DNA of 64,000 nt, taken from positions 103,683 to 167,682 of the forward strand of contig NZ_BMPI01000004.1 in the NCBI RefSeq assembly GCF_014647515.1. Reading direction: 5' to 3'. The notes under the pieces were generated by a model that was not told where the DNA came from, made no database searches, and saw nothing but the letters and a program-made list of their open reading frames with translations. Shown here piece by piece: positions 57,751-64,000 of this stretch (within the stretch, counting starts at the first letter, position 1; each line of letters starts with the position of its first letter). This DNA is from Dactylosporangium sucinum. GTDB taxonomy: Bacteria; Actinomycetota; Actinomycetes; Mycobacteriales; Micromonosporaceae. The position numbers were made by a program, and so were the translations under genes.

Positions 57751-58248
57751 GTGAGCATCCACCCGTCGGACCCGTTCGCCACGCCGGAGGAGCAGCGGTC
57801 ACCGGTGCGCCGCCTCCGCGGTCGCCTGCCGGCCGCCGTCACCCTGTGGACGGCGAACCCGCGGGTCGGCCTGACGGTGTCGTCCATGATCGTCGCCGAC
57901 GGCGACCCCGGCCGGGTGCTCGGCCTGGTCGACGAGGAGAGCGACCTCTGGGCGGCGCTGGAGGCGAGCGGGCGGTTCGCCGTGACCCTGCTCGGCGAGC
58001 ACGACCGGCAGCTGGCCGACCGCTTCGCCGGGCTGATGCCCGCGCCGGGCGGCCTGTTCGCCACGGGTGACTGGGAGCCGACCGACTGGGGGCCGGTCAA
58101 GCCCGGCCAGACCTGGGCCGGCTGCCGCCTGGACGACTCGCGGCCGTATGGCTGGTCGCTGCTGGTCGAGGCGACGATCGAGCACATCGGGCTCACCGAG
58201 GCGGGCGAGCCGCTGGTGCACGAGCGGGGGCGGTACCGCCGCCGGTAA
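57751..58248 (+). CDS. flavin reductase-like FMN-binding protein
   Basis: 165-residue split-barrel protein of the flavin reductase/DIM6-NTAB family. [33 protein letters not shown] fits the FMN-binding barrel; [21 protein letters not shown] fits the dimer interface. Start GTG 57751, 7 bases after the permease. May be co-transcribed with the exporter. Physiological substrate unknown. Confidence 0.9.
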   Translation: MSIHPSDPFATPEEQRSPVRRLRGRLPAAVTLWTANPRVGLTVSSMIVADGDPGRVLGLVDEESDLWAALEASGRFAVTLLGEHDRQLADRFAGLMPAPGGLFATGDWEPTDWGPVKPGQTWAGCRLDDSRPYGWSLLVEATIEHIGLTEAGEPLVHERGRYRRR

Positions 58249-58252
58249 ACGG

Positions 58253-58268
58253 TGTGACGGGTGTCACC
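58253..58268. promoter_or_regulatory. CRP/GlxR-type cAMP receptor site
   Basis: TGTGA, six bases (CGGGTG), TCACC: matches the consensus TGTGA-N6-TCACA at nine of ten key positions. It lies 4 bases after the flavin-reductase stop and 125 before the DUF485 start. Acetate-uptake genes are known targets of CRP-type regulators in actinobacteria, so the site is biologically plausible. Confidence 0.6.
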
Positions 58269-58392
58269 GGGCGCACCGATCCTGCCGCTGGGCGCACCGC
58301 TGGGCACGTTCCCACACTGAGATCTTCACCGATGCCTGCCGGGTTCCTACCGTTCCGGTACCCACACCCCCAACGGCAGGTGGTGATCCTCC

Positions 58393-58737
58393 ATGAGCAC
58401 CGAGACACCGGTGCCCGCGGGCACCGACGAGAACCGATACGTCGAGGTCGCCCGCAGCCCGGAGTTCGACACCCTGCGGCGCACCCTGCGCCGCTTCGTC
58501 TTCCCGGTATCCGCCGCGTTCCTCGTCTGGTACGCGCTGTACGTCCTCCTGTCCGCCTACGCCCGCGACTTCATGAGCACCAAGGTCGTCGGCCACGTCA
58601 ACGTCGCGCTGATCTTCGGCCTGCTCCAGTTCGTGTCGACGTTCCTCATCGCCTGGCTGTACGCGCGGTACGCCGATCGCAGGATCGACCCGCTCGCCGA
58701 CGAGCTGCGCGCCAAGATCGAGGGGAGCCCGGAGTGA
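58393..58737 (+). CDS. DUF485 membrane protein (second symporter operon)
   Basis: 114 residues, classical DUF485: [32 protein letters not shown] then a second helix ([22 protein letters not shown]), ending [21 protein letters not shown] 58393 with a GGTGATCCTCC context. Stop overlaps the symporter start by GTGA. Accessory protein conserved with ActP-type carriers. Confidence 0.95.
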   Translation: MSTETPVPAGTDENRYVEVARSPEFDTLRRTLRRFVFPVSAAFLVWYALYVLLSAYARDFMSTKVVGHVNVALIFGLLQFVSTFLIAWLYARYADRRIDPLADELRAKIEGSPE

Positions 58738-60497
58738 ACGAGACCTACCTCGCCGTCTCCGCGACCACGACGCGCACGCTCACGCTCACGCTGTTCGTGG
58801 TGCTGGTGGCGGTCACGCTGGCCATCACCATCTGGGCCAGCCGGCAGACCCGCAGCGCCGCGGACTTCTACGCCGGCGGCCGCTCGTTCACCGGCTTCCA
58901 GAACGGCATGGCCATCGGCGGCGACTACATGTCGGCGGCGAGCTTCCTGGGCATCGCCGGCATCATCGCGCTCAACGGCTACGACGGCTTCCTGTACTCC
59001 ATCGGCTTCCTGGTCGCCTGGCTGGTCGCCCTGCTGCTCGTCGCCGAGCTGATGCGCAACTCCGGCCGCTACACCATGGCCGACGTGCTCGCCTTCCGCA
59101 TGCGGCAGGCACCCGTCCGTACCGCCGGATCCATCTCCACCATCGTGGTCTCGATCTTCTACCTGCTCGCCCAGATGGTCGGCGCGGGCGCCCTGGTGGC
59201 GCTGCTGCTCGGCATCAAGGCGGGCGACACGTTCCTCGGCATGAGCGCCGAGACCGCGAAGATCGTCACCATCGCGCTCATCGGCGTGCTGATGATCGTC
59301 TACGTGACGGTCGGCGGCATGAAGGGCACGACGTACGTGCAGATCGTCAAGGCGTTCATGCTGATGATCGGCGCGCTGCTGCTGACCCTGCTCGTGTTCG
59401 CGGCGTTCAAGTTCAACCTGTCGAGCCTGCTCGGCGAGGCCGCCGCGAAGTCCGGGCGCACCCCGCCGGAGTCGTTCCTGCAGCCCGGCCTGCGCTACGG
59501 CCGGGAGTTCGCCGGCAACGCCGCGGCGACGCTGGCGAGCAAGCTGGACCTGATCTCGCTCGGCCTGGCCCTGGTCCTCGGCACCGCCGGCCTGCCGCAC
59601 ATCCTGATCCGGTTCTACACCGTCCCGAACGCCAAGGCGGCCCGCAAGAGCGTCGTCTGGGCGATCGGCATCATCGGCGTCTTCTACCTGATGACGCTGG
59701 CCCTCGGCTTCGGCGCCGCGGCGCTGGTCGGCCGGCAGGCCATCCTCGCTCAGGACCCGGGCGGCAACACCGCCGCGCCACAGCTCGCCGAAGCGCTCGG
59801 CAAGCGGTACCTCGGCGGCGACTTCGGCGGATCGCTGCTCCTGGCGGTGATCGCGGCCGTCGCGTTCGCCACCATCCTGGCGGTCGTCGCCGGCCTCACC
59901 CTCGCCTCGTCGTCCTCCCTCGCCCACGACCTCTACGCCAACGTGATCAAGCGCGGGCAGACGACAGAGCGGCAGGAGGTCGTCGTCGCGCGGTACTCCG
60001 CCTTCGTCATCGGCGCCGTGGCCATCGTCCTCGGCATCTTCGCCCGCAACCTCAACGTCGCCTTCCTGGTGGCGCTGGCGTTCGCGATCGCCGCGTCGGC
60101 GAACCTGCCGGCCATCCTCTTCTCGCTCTTCTGGAGGAAGTTCAACACCCGCGGGGCGACCTGGGGCATCTACGCCGGTCTGCTGTCGGCGGTCGGCGTG
60201 GTGCTGCTCAGCCCGATCGCCTGGGGCGGCGTGAGCGACGCCCGCACCCCGGCGACGCTCAACGCGGCGCAGGCGAAGACCTGCGGCGTGGCGCAGGACT
60301 CGAAGGCGGTCTCGAACCCGACGGCGCTGTTCAGCTGCACCACGGCCGCGCCGATCCCGCTGGAGAACCCGGGCCTGATCTCGATCCCGATCGGGTTCAT
60401 CTTCGCCGCACTGGGCGCGCTCACCAGCAAGGAGCGCGACCCCGACAAGTACGCCGAGCTGGAGGCCCGCTCGCTCACGGGCGCGGGAGCCCACTAA
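58734..60497 (+). CDS. actP: cation/acetate symporter (ActP/MctC-like)
   Basis: 587-residue SSS-family carrier with 13 or so helices: [70 protein letters not shown] and [19 protein letters not shown] are ActP hallmarks. Sodium- or proton-coupled uptake of acetate, and perhaps pyruvate or propionate. A loop between late helices holds two cysteines ([15 protein letters not shown]). Coupled to DUF485; probable CRP site upstream; strong terminator follows. Confidence 0.94.
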   Translation: MNETYLAVSATTTRTLTLTLFVVLVAVTLAITIWASRQTRSAADFYAGGRSFTGFQNGMAIGGDYMSAASFLGIAGIIALNGYDGFLYSIGFLVAWLVALLLVAELMRNSGRYTMADVLAFRMRQAPVRTAGSISTIVVSIFYLLAQMVGAGALVALLLGIKAGDTFLGMSAETAKIVTIALIGVLMIVYVTVGGMKGTTYVQIVKAFMLMIGALLLTLLVFAAFKFNLSSLLGEAAAKSGRTPPESFLQPGLRYGREFAGNAAATLASKLDLISLGLALVLGTAGLPHILIRFYTVPNAKAARKSVVWAIGIIGVFYLMTLALGFGAAALVGRQAILAQDPGGNTAAPQLAEALGKRYLGGDFGGSLLLAVIAAVAFATILAVVAGLTLASSSSLAHDLYANVIKRGQTTERQEVVVARYSAFVIGAVAIVLGIFARNLNVAFLVALAFAIAASANLPAILFSLFWRKFNTRGATWGIYAGLLSAVGVVLLSPIAWGGVSDARTPATLNAAQAKTCGVAQDSKAVSNPTALFSCTTAAPIPLENPGLISIPIGFIFAALGALTSKERDPDKYAELEARSLTGAGAH

Positions 60498-60503
60498 GAA
60501 ACA

Positions 60504-60548
60504 GTGCGCCGGGACCGGGGGCACCGCCGATCCCCGGTCCCGGCGCAC
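60504..60548. terminator. 17-bp perfect terminator hairpin
   Basis: GTGCGCCGGGACCGGGG (60504-60520) / CCCCGGTCCCGGCGCAC (60532-60548), 11-base loop, 7 bases after the symporter stop. Followed by CTTCGCT. Confidence 0.92.
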
Positions 60549-60554
60549 CTTCGC

Positions 60555-60560
60555 TAGGCT
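60555..60560 (+). promoter_or_regulatory. -10 box of UXS-like gene
   Basis: TAGGCT, seven bases, then ATG 60568; no ribosome binding site; leaderless pattern. It lies directly after the symporter terminator. Confidence 0.5.
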
Positions 60561-60567
60561 GTTGTTC

Positions 60568-61536
60568 ATGGTCGTTGCGCAGCGTTACGGCGAGGGTCAC
60601 CGCATCCTCCTCACCGGAGGAGCCGGTTTTGTCGGGTCTCACCTCGCCGATGCCCTGATCGCCCGGGGTGCGCAGGTTGTCGTGGTGGACAACTTCCTCA
60701 CCGGCAGTAAGGACAACGTCGCGCATCTCGTCGACCACCCTCGATTCACGCTCGTCGAGGCCGATGTCAGCGAGCCGCTGCCGGCCGCCGACGCGCTCGC
60801 CGGCCGGTTCGACGCGATCATGCACTTCGCCTCGCCGGCCAGCCCGACCGACTTCGCCCACCTGCCGGTGGAGATCCTGCGGGTCGGCTCGGTCGCCACG
60901 CTGCACCTGCTCGACCGTGCGGTGGCCGACGGTGCCCGGTTCATCCTGGCGTCGACCTCCGAGGCCTACGGCGACCCGCTGGTCCACCCGCAGCCGGAGA
61001 CCTACTGGGGCAACGTCAACCCGATCGGCATCCGCAGCGTCTACGACGAGGCCAAGCGCTTCGCCGAGGCGGCGACGATGGGCTACCAGCGCCGCCACGG
61101 CGCCGACGTCGGCATCGTGCGGATCTTCAACACCTACGGCGAGCGCATGCGGCCCGACGACGGGCGGGCGATCCCGACCTTCATCTCGCAGGCCCTGCGC
61201 AACGAGCCGATCACCGTGCACGGCTCCGGCACCCAGACCCGGTCGATCTGCTACGTGTCCGACCTCGTGCGCGGCATCCTGATGCTGCTCGACTCCACCG
61301 AGACCGGCCCGATCAACTGCGGCACCGAGCACGAGATGACCATGCTCGAGCTCGCCGACTCGATCGTGCGGCTATCTGACAGCACCTCCCGGGTGGCGCT
61401 CATCGCCCGCACGGCCGACGACCCGGAGCGCCGCCGGCCCGATCTGACCAAGGCCCGTGAGCTGCTCGGATACGAGCCGGTCGTCGGCCCGGAGGAGGGT
61501 CTCGCCCGCACGGTCGCCTACTTCCGCGGCCGGTAA
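60568..61536 (+). CDS. UDP-glucuronate decarboxylase-like NAD-dependent epimerase/dehydratase
   Basis: Extended SDR of 322 residues: NAD motif TGGAGFVGSHLADAL (about 16-30), DNFLTGSKDNVAHL, catalytic Ser/Glu in STSEAYGDP and Tyr/Lys in SVYDEAKRFAEA, as in UXS/Gal epimerase branch; RIFNTYGERMRPDDGRAIPTFI and RSICYVSDLVRGI fit UDP-xylose synthases best. Would turn UDP-glucuronate into UDP-xylose, a sugar for surface glycans or natural products. The start at ATG 60568 is fixed by the -10 box; a TTG two codons before is unlikely. dTDP-glucose dehydratase-like functions cannot be excluded. Confidence 0.9.
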   Translation: MVVAQRYGEGHRILLTGGAGFVGSHLADALIARGAQVVVVDNFLTGSKDNVAHLVDHPRFTLVEADVSEPLPAADALAGRFDAIMHFASPASPTDFAHLPVEILRVGSVATLHLLDRAVADGARFILASTSEAYGDPLVHPQPETYWGNVNPIGIRSVYDEAKRFAEAATMGYQRRHGADVGIVRIFNTYGERMRPDDGRAIPTFISQALRNEPITVHGSGTQTRSICYVSDLVRGILMLLDSTETGPINCGTEHEMTMLELADSIVRLSDSTSRVALIARTADDPERRRPDLTKARELLGYEPVVGPEEGLARTVAYFRGR

Positions 61537-61594
61537 CTCTCCCTGGATCGTGCCGCGCCCGTCGCGGTTACGTGGCGTGGCGCCGTGGGATTCG

Positions 61595-61600
61595 TATCGT
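61595..61600 (+). promoter_or_regulatory. -10 box of LCP gene
   Basis: TATCGT, seven bases, then ATG 61608; leaderless pattern again. Confidence 0.45.
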
Positions 61601-61607
61601 GGGTTTC

Positions 61608-62852
61608 ATGCCCAACACGCCTGCCTCCAACGGCTCCTCCTCGGGCCGCGCCTCGGTGCCCGGCGCGCTCGCACCCACCTCGGGCGCCCGTGCCCGAGTA
61701 TCCGGTGCCGGCGCCCCGACCGGCCCGGCCGGCGCCGGGGTCTACGGCCGGCCGACCGGAGGCGGGAGCGTTCCGCCGCCGCCGCGCACCGGCAACCAGT
61801 ACTCCGGGAAGAAGAAGATCCGCCCGCGCTGGGGCCGCATCGCCCTGGTCGCCGGGGGCGGCATCCTCGTCCTGGCCCTGCTGGCCGGCCTGGGCGGCTT
61901 CATCTACTACAAGCACGTCGACGCCGGCCTGCAGCGCGAGGACCCGTTCGCCGACATCACCGGCGGCCGCCCGCCGAAGGAGGCCGACGGCGCGCTGAAC
62001 ATCCTGCTGCTCGGCAGCGACTCCCGCGACCCCGACAACAAGGGCAAGGCGGGCGAGTGGCGCACCGACACCATGATCGTCCTGCACATCCCGGCCAGCC
62101 ACGACAAGGCCTACCTGGTGTCCATGCCGCGCGACCTCTACGTGCACATCCCGAAGAGCAAGGCCAACCCGCAGTACGGCAACACGATGGCCAAGCTCAA
62201 CGCCTCGTTCTCGTGGGGCGGCACGCCGCTCACCGTGCAGACGATCGAGGAGTACACCAAGGTCCGCATGGACCACGTCGTGCTGATCGACTTCGCCGGC
62301 TTCAAGCAGGTGATCGACGCGCTCGGCGGCATCGACATGAACGTCGAGAAGGACATCACCTCGATCCACCCGCCGAAGCGCCAGTTCAAGAAGGGCATGA
62401 ACCACTTCAACGGTGACGAGGCGCTCGACTACGCGCGGCAGCGCTACCAGTTCGCCGACGGCGACTTCGCCCGCATGCGTCACCAGCAGGAGATGATGAA
62501 GGCCATCCTGGACAAGGCCGTCAGCTCCGGCACGGTGACCAACCCCGGCAAGCTCAACGCGTTCATCAAGGCGGTCACCAAGGCGATCACCGTCGACAAG
62601 GACTTCTCGATCGCCGACATGGCGCTGCAGTTCCGCAACCTGCGCAGCGACGACCTCACCTTCCTGGTCAGCCCGCACGACGGCAGCAAGAAGATCAACG
62701 GCGAGGACGTCGTCGTGCCCAACAAGGAGAAGGCGGACGCGCTCTACACCGCGATGCGCACCGACAAGATGGCCGACTGGGCTGCGGCGACGCAGCCGAA
62801 GCCGAGCGGATCCGCCCAGCCCTCGACCAAGGCGACCACCAAATCCAAGTGA
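61608..62852 (+). CDS. LytR-CpsA-Psr family cell-wall glycopolymer ligase
   Basis: 414 residues. Disordered Pro/Gly/Ser cytoplasmic N-terminus of about 65, one transmembrane helix (about 77-100: IALVAGGGILVLALLAGLGGFIYY), then an LCP domain with LLLGSDSRDPDNKG, WRTDTMIVLHIP, SMPRDLYVHIP and the late DYARQRYQFADGDFARMRHQQ. The arginines and aspartates that bind polyprenyl pyrophosphate are conserved. Attaches glycopolymer to peptidoglycan outside the cell. Lys-rich tail. A second LCP gene follows 203 bases on. Confidence 0.95.
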   Translation: MPNTPASNGSSSGRASVPGALAPTSGARARVSGAGAPTGPAGAGVYGRPTGGGSVPPPPRTGNQYSGKKKIRPRWGRIALVAGGGILVLALLAGLGGFIYYKHVDAGLQREDPFADITGGRPPKEADGALNILLLGSDSRDPDNKGKAGEWRTDTMIVLHIPASHDKAYLVSMPRDLYVHIPKSKANPQYGNTMAKLNASFSWGGTPLTVQTIEEYTKVRMDHVVLIDFAGFKQVIDALGGIDMNVEKDITSIHPPKRQFKKGMNHFNGDEALDYARQRYQFADGDFARMRHQQEMMKAILDKAVSSGTVTNPGKLNAFIKAVTKAITVDKDFSIADMALQFRNLRSDDLTFLVSPHDGSKKINGEDVVVPNKEKADALYTAMRTDKMADWAAATQPKPSGSAQPSTKATTKSK

Positions 62853-62865
62853 TATTTCCGGCATT

Positions 62866-62905
62866 CCCGGGCATGTCGCTCCCTCGGGAGGGTTGCATGC
62901 CCGGG
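62866..62905 (+). terminator. terminator after LCP gene
   Basis: CCCGGGCATG (62866-62875) / CATGCCCGGG (62896-62905), with a second stem CCCTC/GAGGG inside the loop. Starts 14 bases after the stop. Confidence 0.75.
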
Positions 62906-63055
62906 CTGTCGTATAGATCTCATTGCGTTACCTGCGCCGACCGAGTAGAAATCCGCTGTTTGCCGGTTTCCGCGGGTGCGCATTCTTCGCGCCTCGAACG
63001 TAGACTCGGATGGATTCCCGCCCGCTGTGTCAGGGCGGCTTCTCGGGGGCGGTAG

Positions 63056-64000
63056 ATGGAGGACAGAGCGCCTGACGTGGCCGGCGTCGAAGCGGAAGAA
63101 GCGAAGGACGTGGACAAGGTCGAAACGTCCGAAACGGCGGAAACGACCGAAATCGCGGATGATGCTGCGCCGGAACAGCCCGTCATCGACCTCGGTGACG
63201 ACGTCAAGCCGCCCCGGCCGAAGAAGGCCAACAAGCAGAAGCTCCCTGGTCGCGACCCGGCATGGGCCAAGGCGCTCATCGTCTTCGGCGCCGTCGTCGT
63301 CCTGATCGCCGGCACAGCGCTGGCCGGCACCAAGTTCCTCGAGCGGCGCTACAGCGGCAGCGTCAACCAGGAGACCCTGCTCGGCGACAACTCCCGCGTC
63401 GGCGGCGCAAACCAGGCGGAGGAGCGGCGCAGCGACGTCAAGGGCCCGCTCAACTTCCTGCTCCTCGGCTCCGACGCGCGGGCGCTCGACCCCGAGGACG
63501 GGCAGCGGTCCGACTCGATCATCATCGTGCACATCCCGGCCAGCCTCGACCGGGCCTACCTGCTGTCGATCCCCCGCGACCTGCGGGTGGCGATCCCACC
63601 GTTCCCGGCGACCGGCTTCGACGGCTCGTCGCACGAGAAGATCAACGGCGCCTTCCAGCACGGCGGCGGCGGCAAGGGCGGCGTCCAGCTGCTCGCGGAG
63701 ACGCTCACCAACCTGCTCGGCATCCGGTTCGACGGCGCCGCGATCGTCAACTTCGACGGCTTCAAGGCCGCCGTCGACCTGCTCGGCGGCGTCGACATGT
63801 GCATCGACCAGAAGGTGACGTCGATCCACCTGGGCTACGACGAGAACGGCAACTACAAGGACCCGACCAAGGGCGGCCGGCCGGCCGTCTACGAGCCAGG
63901 TTGCCACCACCTGGAGTCCTGGCAGGCCCTCGACCTGGTCCGGCAGCGCAAGAGCCTGGCCAACGGCGACTACGACCGCCAGAAGAACCAGCAGAAGTTC
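63056..64000 (+). CDS. LytR-CpsA-Psr family protein (3' end outside window)
   Basis: Open frame runs from ATG 63056 to the window edge (315 residues, incomplete). Acidic cytoplasmic N-terminus (about 1-60, many Glu/Asp), a Lys-rich stretch PKKANKQKLPG, one transmembrane helix (about 77-100: KALIVFGAVVVLIAGTALAG), then the LCP domain with FLLLGSDARALDPEDG, RSDSIIIVHIP, SIPRDLRVAIP, EKINGAFQHGG, and VDMCIDQKVTS (a Cys not seen in the neighbour). GGGGGCGGTAG just upstream supports the start. The C-terminal part with the final RQRK arginine is seen, but the tail is lost. Paralogue of the preceding gene. Confidence 0.93.
   Translation, partial: MEDRAPDVAGVEAEEAKDVDKVETSETAETTEIADDAAPEQPVIDLGDDVKPPRPKKANKQKLPGRDPAWAKALIVFGAVVVLIAGTALAGTKFLERRYSGSVNQETLLGDNSRVGGANQAEERRSDVKGPLNFLLLGSDARALDPEDGQRSDSIIIVHIPASLDRAYLLSIPRDLRVAIPPFPATGFDGSSHEKINGAFQHGGGGKGGVQLLAETLTNLLGIRFDGAAIVNFDGFKAAVDLLGGVDMCIDQKVTSIHLGYDENGNYKDPTKGGRPAVYEPGCHHLESWQALDLVRQRKSLANGDYDRQKNQQKF

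Overview
The window is GC-rich, densely packed actinobacterial chromosome (GTG/TTG starts, strong G/C at third codon positions, many 1-4 base stop/start overlaps). The gene set and order (fba, LOG protein, DUF3151, ParA-like ATPase, purA, purD; SigE-family sigma factors; DUF485/solute symporter pairs; three LytR-CpsA-Psr proteins; an LPxTG-type surface protein) point to the Actinomycetota, and most probably to a Micromonosporaceae-type organism. The family is inferred from gene style and order, not from a marker gene. I see no tRNA, rRNA, insertion sequence, phage gene or CRISPR array, so this looks like core chromosome with a few accessory cassettes.

Layout. 1-3.9 kb: 3' part of clpB, two small unknown genes and a short-chain dehydrogenase. 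3.9-4.36 kb: the only gene-free stretch above 300 bases, with a 19-base palindrome, in front of pyrE. 4.4-8.7 kb: pyrE, an ArsR-type metal sensor, a class II aldolase-like protein, a substrate-binding/VWA protein and a DedA membrane protein. 8.7-12.4 kb: an RNA-repair cassette, hen1-pnkp, on the minus strand. 12.5-14.3 kb: a radical-SAM/Memo pair (AmmeMemoRadiSam type). 14.4-17.1 kb: a phytanoyl-CoA dioxygenase-like enzyme, then an ECF sigma factor translationally coupled to an LCP protein whose cytoplasmic tail may serve as an anti-sigma segment. 17.3-25.6 kb: fba, LOG, DUF3151, ParA-like ATPase, a degenerate diacylglycerol-kinase homologue, purA and purD.

25.7-37.5 kb: a sortase-type surface protein, a CNNM/CBS transporter, a fatty-acid module (AMP ligase, acyl-CoA dehydrogenase, SCP2 protein) next to a TetR regulator with a perfect 13+13 operator, then a rhomboid protease, cyclophilin, CorA, an aminotransferase and a CBS protein. 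37.6-47.0 kb: a GuaB1-type IMPDH relative, then a dispersed cell-surface polysaccharide locus (flippase, polymerase/ligase-like protein, GT4 glycosyltransferase, DUF2142 protein, initiating sugar-phosphate transferase) that also holds an Fpg/Nei DNA glycosylase.

47.2-60.5 kb: two different two-component systems (LytS/LytTR and OmpR/HisKA), a DUF4173 membrane protein, two DUF485-symporter operons for carboxylate uptake (one behind a good CRP-type site) and an ABC-2 exporter. 60.6-64 kb: a UDP-glucuronate decarboxylase-like enzyme and two LCP cell-wall ligases, the last cut by the window edge.

Themes: (1) envelope building (three LCP proteins, polysaccharide genes, UXS, DedA, LPxTG protein); (2) purine/pyrimidine metabolism (pyrE, purA, purD, guaB1); (3) carboxylate uptake under two-component control; (4) RNA repair. 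At least ten genes have a TANNNT hexamer 6-7 bases before the start codon, which suggests frequent leaderless transcription. Three families of long perfect or near-perfect palindromes lie between genes and look like dispersed repeats. The hen1-pnkp cassette is a known system; the less usual items are the sigma/LCP pair, the kinase homologue without its catalytic motif, and the structured divergent region at 19.8 kb.
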